A stretch of 64,000 nt of DNA from DASWYT01 sp965246875. Its GTDB lineage: Bacteria; Pseudomonadota; Alphaproteobacteria; Micavibrionales; SZUA-601. The notes below the pieces were generated by a model. The model had not been told where the DNA came from. It did not search any database and saw nothing but the letters and a program-made list of their open reading frames with translations. The number at the start of each line of letters is the position of its first letter. The stretch's first letter is position 1. This document shows positions 50,973 through 59,756 of this stretch, piece after piece. The stretch is from the NCBI GenBank assembly GCA_965246875.1, contig CBDFFU010000006.1, forward strand, positions 671,055 to 735,054. Reading direction: 5' to 3'. The translations under genes were made by a program, and so were the position numbers.

Positions 50973-51863
50973 TCAGGCCACTTGCTGTGAGAGAACGGGC
51001 ATTTCGTTTGTTACTTGTTGCCTGGGGGCTTTGCTGCCAAAACCGATTGTGTTGATCAAGGTGCGAACCTCTTGCCGCGCACTTAATTGCGACATGTTAA
51101 GGCTGCTGTCTTTGACCGCATGCAGATCCATCAAGGTTAGACCTTTCAGAAACAACTCGCGATAAATCACACGTTCACTGAACCCATTCAAAAATGTAAA
51201 ACCGAAACGTTTCTCCAGTTTTTCCAGCAATTGTTGAATATTTTGTTTATTTTGTGCGTTGATGTGGCTCAACCGGTTACGCACGATAAACCAGTTTATC
51301 GGTTTGCCGCGGTTGATGGCGCGCTCCTTGCGGTACTGCCAGACGGCGTCGCTGTAGACGCTGGGTTGTTCTATCTCCAGTGTCTTGCCATTGATCTTGG
51401 CGATCAGGTCAAGGTCAATAAAGCTGTCATTCATTGGTGTAATCAGCGTGTCGGCAATGCGGTGCGCCAACCGGCTGAGTTCGGTATCGCTGCCTGGACA
51501 ATCTAATACGATGACATCACAACCCTTGGCATACAGCGCGTCATACGCCGCTTGCAAAGCATCGGCTTCTTCAGAATTTTTGTGTGTAATCGTATCGGCT
51601 TTGCTTTCCGGCACCAGAATAACATCCACCGGGCAGGGGATGTTCAAATTTTCCTCAGCCACTTTTTGTGCGCGGTTTTGAAAGAAGCGGGTCAGTGTTC
51701 CCTGACGGCTATCCAGATCGAGAGTGCCGACGCGATACCCATTTTGCATCATGGCAACGATGGCATGAATGGCCATGGTCGATTTGCCAGACCCGCCTTT
51801 CTGATTGCCGAAGACAACTATGCTGGGACGGGAAGCGGTGGGAGCAGTCTGGTTCTGGTTCAT
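50973..51863 (-). CDS. mipZ: Division-plane positioning ATPase MipZ
   Basis: This is a 296-residue ParA/MinD-superfamily ATPase. The deviant Walker A is QKGGSGKST (Lys22, Lys27), the second signature is LDLDSRQGTLTRFFQNR (Asp49, Asp51), and DVIVLDCPGSDTELSRLAH is the Walker B region. The MipZ-specific WQYRKERAINRGKPINWFIVRNRL follows. MipZ binds ParB at parS and blocks FtsZ away from midcell. parS lies about 2.9 kb away on the chromosome, in keeping with this role. It heads the ugd operon. Confidence 0.95.
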   Translation of the reverse strand: MNQNQTAPTASRPSIVVFGNQKGGSGKSTMAIHAIVAMMQNGYRVGTLDLDSRQGTLTRFFQNRAQKVAEENLNIPCPVDVILVPESKADTITHKNSEEADALQAAYDALYAKGCDVIVLDCPGSDTELSRLAHRIADTLITPMNDSFIDLDLIAKINGKTLEIEQPSVYSDAVWQYRKERAINRGKPINWFIVRNRLSHINAQNKQNIQQLLEKLEKRFGFTFLNGFSERVIYRELFLKGLTLMDLHAVKDSSLNMSQLSARQEVRTLINTIGFGSKAPRQQVTNEMPVLSQQVA

Positions 51864-51923
51864 GTCTTGATATTAGCCAAGCGGCTTTCTTGACACAACA
51901 CCGTTAATAACTAGCCTAAGGCA

Positions 51924-52778
51924 ATGAAACAGCCAGATTTTTCCCTTGATCCCACCACATTTGCCACCAGTTTTGTCGTCTTTTGGCACTCCCTCGACAG
52001 CAAAACCCTGAGTTCCATCCTGTTGCTGACACTGGCGGTTCTGGCCCGGTGGTTGATTCTCAAATGGCTGGAAAAAGACACTGACCTGGCACAAACCACC
52101 GTCATCCGCTGGCGGCAGCGCACACGTTATATTTCGCTGTTGTTTGTCGGCGTCGCGCTTTTAATCATCTGGGCACCGCAATTGCGCACTTTTGCCGTGT
52201 CGATTGTGGCCGTCGCTGCCGCTTTGGTGTTGGCGTTTAAAGAGCTGATCACCTGTCTGACCGGCGCCATCATCCGGGCCAGCGTTGAAGGCGCGCGGAT
52301 TGGCGGGCGGATTACGATTGACACCGTGCATGGCGATGTCGTGGCCAGTAATATCCTGTCGACCGTCTTGATCGAAGTGAACGATTACGGCCAGCGCACC
52401 GGGCGCACGATCGTTGTTCCCAACAGCCAGTTCCTGAGCAAGAATGTTTATACCGATACTTTGGATGAACATCGCTATGTGCTGATGATGGTGCCAATTC
52501 CCATGCAGCGCACAGATGACTGGCACACCATGCAAGACCGGCTGATCCAAATCGGTACCACTCTATCAGAACCCTATATCCGCGAAGCTAAGAAAAAATT
52601 TAATCAATTCAACAAAAAATTCGGCCTCAATGCGCCTGGCCCCGAGCCGAAAGTGATCATCGACTGGCACGAGCATGACAAGATTATCCTGAACTTGCGG
52701 ATGGCGGTGCCGGTGACTGAGCAGAACAGCATGCGCCAAGAGGTGTACCGTGCGATGCTGGATAAACCTATCGTATAA
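51924..52778 (+). CDS. MscS-family mechanosensitive channel
   Basis: This is a 284-residue small channel. Membrane segments lie near residues 30-48, 70-90 and 92-115; the last is the pore-like AVSIVAVAAALVLAFKEL. The MscS beta domain follows with GGRITIDTVHGDVVASN, VVPNSQFLSKNV, and a C-terminal alpha/beta part. It would release solutes on hypo-osmotic shock. It is divergent from mipZ with 60 bp between them. Confidence 0.85.
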   Translation: MKQPDFSLDPTTFATSFVVFWHSLDSKTLSSILLLTLAVLARWLILKWLEKDTDLAQTTVIRWRQRTRYISLLFVGVALLIIWAPQLRTFAVSIVAVAAALVLAFKELITCLTGAIIRASVEGARIGGRITIDTVHGDVVASNILSTVLIEVNDYGQRTGRTIVVPNSQFLSKNVYTDTLDEHRYVLMMVPIPMQRTDDWHTMQDRLIQIGTTLSEPYIREAKKKFNQFNKKFGLNAPGPEPKVIIDWHEHDKIILNLRMAVPVTEQNSMRQEVYRAMLDKPIV

Positions 52779-52879
52779 AAAAGACGCCATGTTTTGTGTG
52801 ATTATGGTTATTATTAACCGACCTTTCATTTTTTGCTGGCAATAATAAACATATTAAAACCCAGCAAAGAGGTCGCATC

Positions 52880-53236
52880 ATGGGAACCGCAGGACAATTT
52901 GGCAGCTACTATAACAGTCTCGTCGGGCGATTCTTTCACGCTCTGGAATGGCGGCACACGGCCATTAAAGACGAACCGAAAGCGGCGCGCGAGGCTGAAA
53001 TTTTGGCCAGTCTGTTAGACCGTCTGATTAGCGATACGGTGCGTCACGATATTTCACTCCATGACATGGAAGCTGCTTACCGCATGTTCAACAAAGTACG
53101 CGACAACAGCTTTAGCCCTAATAAATACCGTGACATTATGCGTCATGCCGGCATCGATGAAAAGGCAACGCAGGGTTATGCACCGCAACTGTATGGCGTC
53201 ATACAATTCGAAGCGAACAATGCAATTAATAAATAA
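52880..53236 (+). CDS. Hypothetical protein
   Basis: This is a 118-residue soluble, helical protein with a good AAAGAGG before the ATG. There is no recognised domain. Residues 10-60 contain an amphipathic region (YNSLVGRFFHALEWRHTA) and an Arg/Glu-rich helix. It stands alone between the MscS channel and the 53240-53473 ORF. Confidence 0.6.
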   Translation: MGTAGQFGSYYNSLVGRFFHALEWRHTAIKDEPKAAREAEILASLLDRLISDTVRHDISLHDMEAAYRMFNKVRDNSFSPNKYRDIMRHAGIDEKATQGYAPQLYGVIQFEANNAINK

Positions 53237-53239
53237 ACA

Positions 53240-53473
53240 TTAGCAAGGCGCGTCTGCTGCGACGGTGGTGAAGATTGTTGTCGTCGTGCCGCACACCGTG
53301 TCAGGCAAGACCGAACCAAACAAAGCCGGCATCGTCATGGCCAATGCGCCACTGACCGACAGACACAATAACAACATCACACAAATATAGGTGTCACGCC
53401 CGGCCGTGCTGGCGGCGAAGCGGATGAGGTGGGTTAGAGAAATCCCGTAAAACTGGCGAAATTTGTGTTGCAT
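53240..53473 (-). CDS. Hypothetical small membrane protein
   Basis: This is a 77-residue ORF with one membrane segment (about 30-52, VMLLLCLSVSGALAMTMPALF) and a Thr-rich, Cys-containing tail. There is no clear ribosome site and no family. It may be real, because the hydrophobic segment is well formed, but a spurious ORF is possible. Confidence 0.35.
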   Translation of the reverse strand: MQHKFRQFYGISLTHLIRFAASTAGRDTYICVMLLLCLSVSGALAMTMPALFGSVLPDTVCGTTTTIFTTVAADAPC

Positions 53474-53562
53474 GAGAAGATGAATGCATCTTACATGCCA
53501 AACGCCGTTTTTTTACCTTATGATTGAAAATCAGATTGTTAAACATACAGATTTATGCGTGA

Positions 53563-54228
53563 TCAGCGAGACTGATAAAGTTTGTTTTGCTGGATATAAT
53601 CTGCAACGATCGGGAGAATATAATCCGTTGCTTCCCCATTTGCCAATCGTTCGCGAACTTTTGTTGCAGAAACCGGCATATGGTCATTATCCAATATAGC
53701 CCATTGGCCAGGTTGCAATGATTTGGCATGATGAGCGGGGTGAGGCTCTTCCATGATCTGGACGGATGGTGCGGCCAAGGCGATATCCAATTCATCAGGA
53801 CGGGTAAAAATCGCTATCGGCATCATCTGCAGAATATCTTGCCAATCATCCCACTGGTGAAAATGGACAAGATTATCAGTTCCCATCAGCCAGACAAAAT
53901 CGAGATCAGGGTAACGGGCAATTATGCTGCGTAAGGTATCGGCTGTTTGTTGCGTCCCCAATTGGGCTTCCAGATCGGAAACATGCAGCCATGGGCGATC
54001 ATGTGCCACCAGACGGCTCATGGCCAAGCGGTGTTCAAACGGAGCCAGTGTGTGTTTCGGCTTGTTCGGGTTATGTGGTGCAACCAGCCACCAGAGCTCA
54101 TCCAGCTCTAACGCCCGATAGGCATGTTGCGCCAAGGCCAGATGGGCAATGGTCGGCGGGTTAAACGAACCGCCAAACAGTCCCACTTTGCGGGTTTTGC
54201 GGATCGTTGTTAAAGGAGTATGGGGCAT
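53563..54228 (-). CDS. nadD: Nicotinate-nucleotide adenylyltransferase
   Basis: This 221-residue enzyme makes deamido-NAD from nicotinate mononucleotide. The nucleotidyltransferase signature is GLFGGSFNPPTIAHLALA, where T-I-A-H replaces the usual H-x-G-H. MGTDNLVHFHQWDDW and the final VSATKVRERL are the other family motifs. The N-terminal MPHTPLTTIRKTRK is short. proA and rsfS are not adjacent, unlike in many alphaproteobacteria. Confidence 0.94.
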   Translation of the reverse strand: MPHTPLTTIRKTRKVGLFGGSFNPPTIAHLALAQHAYRALELDELWWLVAPHNPNKPKHTLAPFEHRLAMSRLVAHDRPWLHVSDLEAQLGTQQTADTLRSIIARYPDLDFVWLMGTDNLVHFHQWDDWQDILQMMPIAIFTRPDELDIALAAPSVQIMEEPHPAHHAKSLQPGQWAILDNDHMPVSATKVRERLANGEATDYILPIVADYIQQNKLYQSR

Positions 54229-54293
54229 CAGGCAACCTTGTCAGTGTTCCAGATTACCGCTAGAACGTAAAAAAAACTTAATCATGACAGCGC

Positions 54294-55067
54294 ATGCAAT
54301 TTAATCACATCACGGCCGAACATCTGACGTTAAAAATCGCCGAAACCCCTGATGAAGTGGCTGCTGCGCAAGCTTTGCGCTATCAAGTGTTTTATACCGA
54401 GATGGGTGCACATCCGGTTGGTGACATGGCGATTGTGCAACGTGATTATGATCATTACGACGAATTGTGTGATCATTTAATCGTGATGGATGAGCAGGAA
54501 GGGCGTGTTGTTGGCACCTACCGCATTTTGCAGCGGGACAAAGCTGACCGTTTCAATATACCGCTGTATACAGAAACCGAATTCAACATCGACAAATTAA
54601 AAGCCAGCGGTGGTCGCATCATGGAGATGAGCCGCAGCTGTATTCACCCAGATTACCGGTCAAAAACCGCAATTAATTTGTTGTGGAAAGGCATTGCGGC
54701 CTGCGTGTTTGATAATGACATCGACTTTCTAATTGGCGTTCCCAGTTTCAACGGTACGGATTTGCAAGATCATCTGGCGGCTATCAGTTATATGAATGCG
54801 TTTCATGCAACGGACGATGCCATTCGCCCGCATGTACAGCCGCAGTTTTATCAGGAATTGGCATTGCTGAAAACTGAACAGATCGACAAAAAAGCCGTGT
54901 TTAATGCGCTGCCACCGTTATTTAAAGGTTATTTGCGGATTGGCGTGGGCGTGGGCGAAGGGTTTTACATCGATCAGCAATTTAACATGATTGATCTGTG
55001 CGTTGTACTGGACGTCGCCAACGCGGCCAACCGGTATTTGAATCACTATAAACGGTATGACACATAA
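54294..55067 (+). CDS. olsB: Ornithine N-acyltransferase OlsB-like
   Basis: This is a 257-residue GNAT-type enzyme of the hemolysin-like OlsB family. LKIAETPDEVAAAQALRYQVFYTEMGAH is the family start. It continues with DELCDHLIVMD and VVGTYRILQRDKA, then EMSRSCIHPDYRS and YLRIGVGVGEGFYIDQQFNMID. OlsB links a 3-hydroxyacyl chain to ornithine, making lyso-ornithine lipid. The next gene, overlapping by one base, is a PlsC-type acyltransferase that would complete ornithine lipid. Confidence 0.85.
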   Translation: MQFNHITAEHLTLKIAETPDEVAAAQALRYQVFYTEMGAHPVGDMAIVQRDYDHYDELCDHLIVMDEQEGRVVGTYRILQRDKADRFNIPLYTETEFNIDKLKASGGRIMEMSRSCIHPDYRSKTAINLLWKGIAACVFDNDIDFLIGVPSFNGTDLQDHLAAISYMNAFHATDDAIRPHVQPQFYQELALLKTEQIDKKAVFNALPPLFKGYLRIGVGVGEGFYIDQQFNMIDLCVVLDVANAANRYLNHYKRYDT

Positions 55068-55879
55068 TGGGATTATTGCGCGCCATTATTCGGGTTGCTC
55101 TATTTTCTGTTTGGACAGTGTTGCTGGTCGTTGTGCAAATGGTATATGCCCGTACGCAAAAATGCATAGGTCGCACACCCGAACGGCAATCGCTGATTGT
55201 CACGTTGTGGTATCGTGGTGTTGTCAAAATTCTGGGCATTCACATTCATTTGACGGATATGTCACAGCGTGACCCACAAACACAATATTTATATTTGGCT
55301 AATCACAGCTCTTACCTGGATATCATAATTTTGGGTGCCTGCATGCCGCCGTTTTTTGTGGCGAAAGCCGATACCGAGCATTGGCCATTGTTTGGTTTTC
55401 TGGTCAAATTAGGCGGCACACTATTTATCAGCCGGCAACGCGCGACGTTGAAAGCACAGATGGATAAACTGCGCATCGCGTTGCGGCAGGGCAAGCATCT
55501 GTTTTTGTTTCCCGAAGGCACGACATCAGACGGTTTGCGTATTTTACCGTTCAAATCCAGCTTGTTGAACATTTTGTATGACGCTGACATGCCGCCTGTC
55601 AAAGTCGTGCCGGTATGTGTCGCTTATCGTAGCTTAAACGGTCAGATTTTTTCTGATGATAATAAGGACATGGTTGCTTGGTACCGGGATATGACATTCA
55701 CTCCGCATGTCTGGCAATTTTTTCAGCAAAAATCGTTGCAGGTTGACATGACGTTATTGCCGGTCATTGATCCGGTGCAATATACCGATGCCAAAAAACT
55801 GACAAGCGTGTGTGAAGAGACGATCACACACGTGTTTGCACAAGTCCATCCAGTAATTGTTCATACTGTTGCAGAATAG
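55067..55879 (+). CDS. olsA: 1-acylglycerol-3-phosphate O-acyltransferase-like (OlsA-type)
   Basis: This is a 270-residue membrane-associated acyltransferase. The catalytic His-x4-Asp is in ANHSSYLDIII, and FPEGTTSDG is the second motif, used for glycerol-phosphate or lysolipid binding. The N-terminus is a membrane segment. It starts within the olsB stop (TAATG). Pairing with olsB suggests it acylates lyso-ornithine lipid, though phosphatidate synthesis is also possible. Its 3' end overlaps the convergent glycosyltransferase by 56 bases. Confidence 0.85.
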   Translation: MGLLRAIIRVALFSVWTVLLVVVQMVYARTQKCIGRTPERQSLIVTLWYRGVVKILGIHIHLTDMSQRDPQTQYLYLANHSSYLDIIILGACMPPFFVAKADTEHWPLFGFLVKLGGTLFISRQRATLKAQMDKLRIALRQGKHLFLFPEGTTSDGLRILPFKSSLLNILYDADMPPVKVVPVCVAYRSLNGQIFSDDNKDMVAWYRDMTFTPHVWQFFQQKSLQVDMTLLPVIDPVQYTDAKKLTSVCEETITHVFAQVHPVIVHTVAE

Positions 55880-56945
55880 GCAACCATTGATAATGGTTGG
55901 CATGATGTTCACGCGCTTTGGTACGTAATATATGGCCTTGCGGATTTTGAAATACGGCTTGGATGTGATTGGCTAAAATCTTTTGGTCAGAAAAATACCA
56001 AGCTGCATCTGCAGCGACACCGCGATTAAACGGATTGTCGTGTGCGACAATCAAACAGCCGGCTGCCATGGCTTCAACCAATGATGGGTTTGTGCCACCA
56101 ACTGTATGGCCATGCAGATAAACAGCGGCATAGATGCGCAAGGCTGTGACGATTGGCGTACCATAGATCGCGCCGATAAACAAAACATTAGCGTCAGCTG
56201 CTGTTTGTTGCACCTGACGATGATAAACATTATTCGCATCATAGCGGCCAAGAATAACTAATGGCTGTATAACACCAGACGCCTGCCAGGCCTGTACGAT
56301 TTCTAAAATCTGATTTTCGGGTTCCGGGCGGGCGATGATCAACCCATAAGCAAAAGCAGAAAGGCCATAGTTGTTCAATATAGCTGGGTCAGATTGTGTT
56401 GGATCAATTGTATCAGCACCATAAGCAATGGTTGTAATCGGAACATGTGCATAACGTTTCACCAAGTAATTGGCTATCACCGGATGATCGGCAATACACG
56501 TGTCAGCGATGCGCAATGCGGCATACTCATTCAGTTTTAGCCAGATTTTTTCATGGGCGCGCTGATATTTTGAGCGTTGCCATTCCATGCCATCCATATT
56601 GAAGATTTGACGGCGTTTATAGAACCACAGAACTATATTAAACAGTGCCGTGTTATATCCCATCGTCAAAAAAATGGCATCTCTATGACGCGATGCCCAA
56701 ATTGCATGCCAGTCATAGAGAAGAGGTGTCAAATATTTTCGCCAGCCACTGAGATGACTGGTTTTGATGGTGTGACATGTAACACCATGCCAGGTATTTA
56801 TGCCATTAGTATGACCTGAACAAAAGACGGTCACTTGCCAACCCTGTGTCGTTAGATAGATTGCCAGTTTTTCGGCACAGGTTTCAAATCCGCCATGTTT
56901 GGCCGGGATGCCGTGCGTGCCGAGGATCACCAATTGTTTAGTCAT
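55824..56945 (-). CDS. Glycosyltransferase, family 4 with DUF1972 N-terminal domain
   Basis: This is a 373-residue GT-B protein. LVILGTHGIPAKHGGFETCAEKLAIYL at the start is the DUF1972 (rhamnosyltransferase-type) N-terminal motif. The C-terminal donor site is NPSLVEAMAAGCLIVAHDNPFNRGV. It would add a sugar in the surface glycan pathway. It overlaps the next upstream gene by eight bases on the same strand. It is the last gene of the minus-strand glycan operon. Confidence 0.88.
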   Translation of the reverse strand: MTKQLVILGTHGIPAKHGGFETCAEKLAIYLTTQGWQVTVFCSGHTNGINTWHGVTCHTIKTSHLSGWRKYLTPLLYDWHAIWASRHRDAIFLTMGYNTALFNIVLWFYKRRQIFNMDGMEWQRSKYQRAHEKIWLKLNEYAALRIADTCIADHPVIANYLVKRYAHVPITTIAYGADTIDPTQSDPAILNNYGLSAFAYGLIIARPEPENQILEIVQAWQASGVIQPLVILGRYDANNVYHRQVQQTAADANVLFIGAIYGTPIVTALRIYAAVYLHGHTVGGTNPSLVEAMAAGCLIVAHDNPFNRGVAADAAWYFSDQKILANHIQAVFQNPQGHILRTKAREHHANHYQWLPILQQYEQLLDGLVQTRV

Positions 56946-57627
56946 GACGCATTTTCAGGATCTTGGCCGGGACGCCGCCAATAATCGCGTTATCGGGGAA
57001 GATGCCTTTGACAACGGCACCCGCAGCGACAATGGAGTGATTGCCAATTACCGTGCCATCCAGCAACGTTGCCTTGGCACCAATCCAGCAATCATCGCCA
57101 ATGCTAATACCTTGTTCGCGTGTGCCTTGCTGTTGTATCGGACGCGTAAGGTCATCATACACATGATCTTGCGCATGCATCGACACATATTGTCCTATCA
57201 TGACATTTTGCCCGATGCAAATACCACCGGCAGCACCAAAAAAGCAGTATTCACCACAACCCGATTGTGCGCCAATCGAGAAACCGCGCCCGACTTTGGA
57301 TAGATGCGCGGTACACATGATGCGGCTATAGGCACCAATTCTGACAGATTGTCCGATGGTTACTTTTTCATGCGCGATTGCATTGATCCAAACATCGGGA
57401 TCGAGTGTTGCATGAGAACCGATGTCTATATTATGGCGGCCATCAATTGTGACCTGACGGCCAACAAATACAGATTTATGAAATTTGATCCAGCCGCGGA
57501 GCAGCCAAATAAGGCGGCGAATAGCAATTTTGAGAACAAAAGACACAGGCAGCAATGGATCAGGTGTGTAAGATTTTCCACAAGCTTTCAATAAACAGAT
57601 CAATATATTGTGCGCATATCTAGACAT
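56938..57627 (-). CDS. Hexapeptide-repeat acetyltransferase (WcaF-like)
   Basis: This is a 229-residue left-handed beta-helix protein. About 20 hexapeptide turns are seen, such as VTIGQSVRIGAYSRIM, ICIGQNVMIGQYVSM and ISIGDDCWIGAKATLL. The end VAAGAVVKGIFPDNAIIGGVPAKILKM is typical of sugar O-acetyltransferases. It likely acetylates the glycan or its lipid-linked precursor using acetyl-CoA. It overlaps both neighbours by eight bases, showing tight operon organisation. Confidence 0.88.
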   Translation of the reverse strand: MSRYAHNILICLLKACGKSYTPDPLLPVSFVLKIAIRRLIWLLRGWIKFHKSVFVGRQVTIDGRHNIDIGSHATLDPDVWINAIAHEKVTIGQSVRIGAYSRIMCTAHLSKVGRGFSIGAQSGCGEYCFFGAAGGICIGQNVMIGQYVSMHAQDHVYDDLTRPIQQQGTREQGISIGDDCWIGAKATLLDGTVIGNHSIVAAGAVVKGIFPDNAIIGGVPAKILKMRHD

Positions 57628-58729
57628 GAATCACCCGTTGGATAGCGGATTGATAATAATCGATATTAAACTTTTGCATGGCCATATGTTGACCTGCTTG
57701 TCCGTGATGTTGCAGAGCTTCAGGATGATTTAGATAAAATATAATTGCGTCCGCTAAGGCCTGAGCGTTGTTCGGCGGCACTAGTTTGCCGGTGATGTCA
57801 TGCGTGGTAATTTCGGGCAATGCGCCAATCGCGCTGGCAATGACAGGACGGGCCTGATGCATGGCTTCCAATGCCACCAAGCCAAACGATTCCGGTTTAA
57901 TTGACGGCACCACAACTAGATGTGACCAATGGTAATGCAGGGTTGGGTTATCGGTAAATGGTAAAAATGTGATTTGACTATTATAACCTGACTGTGCAAC
58001 AAGACTTTCAAGTTTTTGCTTGTAAGGATCAGATAGCAAAAATGATGACCCGACAATGCGCAGATGTACTTTTTTAGCAATATTCTGTGGTAAGAATGAC
58101 AAGGCCTCAACCATCACATGAAAACCTTTGCGCTCGCTGAGGCGTCCGATCAACAAAATATTGAACGTATCGAACTCTGCTAGATCAGTCTGTTTAACAG
58201 GATTTGATGTCGTGTTATAAATAATGACTTTGTGTTTATTGGAGATAAACCGATAGGACCTAGCGGTCGCTTGACTATTACAAATTATGATTGCGCCGGT
58301 CAGTTTCAATAGAATATTGAAGATTAAATTTTGTAAACCTGTCGTGATTTCGTGAACGTAGATATACTTTCTTTTGTTCCAAAAAGGCAACATCAACATA
58401 TAACTCAAAATTACACAGGTATTTAAGATGACAGCGTCATGCGATTGTAGCTGCCGCTGAGCAAAGCGTAAATTTTGCCAAAAGATATGGAGCTTGAGCC
58501 AGGCCAAAGATTTAATCTTGGATAAACGTAAAATTGAGATTGGTGCAATAAGTGTTGTTTTGACTTTTTTAGCTGTCTTTTCAAGTAAAGGCCCCGAGCA
58601 GGGAACATGAAGCGTTATATTGAAGAGTTGACGTTGCAATGCTTCAAGCAAAGATAACAATACTTTGTCAGATCCATAAAGTTCTGCGCCTTGATGAACA
58701 ACGAGAAGAGAAAGTGGCATATCAGGCAT
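57620..58729 (-). CDS. Glycosyltransferase family 4
   Basis: This is a 369-residue GT-B enzyme. The opening LSLLVVHQGAELYGSDKVLLSLLE, then NILLIGRLSERKGFHVMVEAL begins the C-terminal domain. SHLVVVPSIKPESFGLVALEAMHQARPVIASAIGALPEI carries the catalytic E-x7-E motif of GT4. Donor and acceptor sugars are unknown. It overlaps its neighbours at both ends by eight bases. Confidence 0.9.
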   Translation of the reverse strand: MPDMPLSLLVVHQGAELYGSDKVLLSLLEALQRQLFNITLHVPCSGPLLEKTAKKVKTTLIAPISILRLSKIKSLAWLKLHIFWQNLRFAQRQLQSHDAVILNTCVILSYMLMLPFWNKRKYIYVHEITTGLQNLIFNILLKLTGAIIICNSQATARSYRFISNKHKVIIYNTTSNPVKQTDLAEFDTFNILLIGRLSERKGFHVMVEALSFLPQNIAKKVHLRIVGSSFLLSDPYKQKLESLVAQSGYNSQITFLPFTDNPTLHYHWSHLVVVPSIKPESFGLVALEAMHQARPVIASAIGALPEITTHDITGKLVPPNNAQALADAIIFYLNHPEALQHHGQAGQHMAMQKFNIDYYQSAIQRVIHV

Positions 58730-59756
58730 CGTTTAAATGTATCAACAGCATGTTGGTGACAGCTATTTTTGCTTGAATAACGTGCTTAAGGCGTGAATGT
58801 TGTTGTGGGTAATCGTCACGATCCTGTAAATCGTGTGCCAATTGGTCTAACAGATAAATCAACATCGTCTGTTTTAAAAATAAGAGATCATATTTTGTCT
58901 GGTGATGAACCGCGTTAATAAAAGTTAGAACATCGGGCAATTCTCGTTTCATGAATAACGGCTGGCAATAAAAATGCCAACAGTCATAAAATGGCACATG
59001 CCACCCGGCACGTTCATAATCAATCAAAACCGGCTGCAGTGCATCACTGTAAAATATATTCCATGGGGTCACATCGCCATGAACCGGAACCATTGGTAGC
59101 ATGGAGCATGTCGCTAAATAAGTACGCGCACGTTGCCATAACAATAATTGATCGTTTTTTTGTAAGAGTGCCGGCAAGTTGAGATGAATATAGTCAAGAG
59201 CTGGTTTAGCAACTGTGTCAAATTTCTCTGTGTAATTTTGGTTTAATTCAACAAGTTTATCTGGGATTGTTTTTGATTGAACATGTTTGTTCAGATGCGG
59301 CAATAAAGGGTAAAAAATAACGTGGCCCTGGCACATCGCATAGGCGACAATGTTAAAAGCTTCACTAAAATAATGCTGGGCAAAATGTGTTTGTTGCATG
59401 GCAAGCGTTGCATCGTCACGCTGTTTGTACGCTTTAACAAACAAGCGCCGTTCATCCGTCGACACACCACCGATAAAGCTGGTGTTTTTATACCAGTCGG
59501 TTTGCCACAATAAACAGGCTTTAATAGGTACATTCAACGCACGATTGATCGTATGCCAATGTTGTAACAAAATACGCGTTTTAACGGAACGACGCGGATA
59601 AAATATTTGGATCCGCAACCAGAGCTTTTCTAGCCGTCCACGCCAGCCGGTCAGAAAAACAATATCGTTTAACAGCGATTGATACTGACCATACGCCAGA
59701 TATTGTGGCCGGCCGCGGAGATCATAGAGATAATATAAGGCAGCCGCTTCAGTCAT
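58722..59756 (-). CDS. APH-like phosphotransferase in the glycan operon
   Basis: This gives 344 residues from the ATG at 59756, which overlaps the upstream stop by eight bases; a longer frame to 59792 is less likely. The kinase-like core is PVHGDVTPWNIFYSDALQPVLIDYERAG, containing the HGD..x..N catalytic loop and a D-Y-E in place of the usual DFE. This resembles aminoglycoside and choline-type kinases. It may phosphorylate a sugar or lipid intermediate, or a small polyol. The target is not known. It lies between two glycosyltransferase genes. Confidence 0.75.
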   Translation of the reverse strand: MTEAAALYYLYDLRGRPQYLAYGQYQSLLNDIVFLTGWRGRLEKLWLRIQIFYPRRSVKTRILLQHWHTINRALNVPIKACLLWQTDWYKNTSFIGGVSTDERRLFVKAYKQRDDATLAMQQTHFAQHYFSEAFNIVAYAMCQGHVIFYPLLPHLNKHVQSKTIPDKLVELNQNYTEKFDTVAKPALDYIHLNLPALLQKNDQLLLWQRARTYLATCSMLPMVPVHGDVTPWNIFYSDALQPVLIDYERAGWHVPFYDCWHFYCQPLFMKRELPDVLTFINAVHHQTKYDLLFLKQTMLIYLLDQLAHDLQDRDDYPQQHSRLKHVIQAKIAVTNMLLIHLNDA

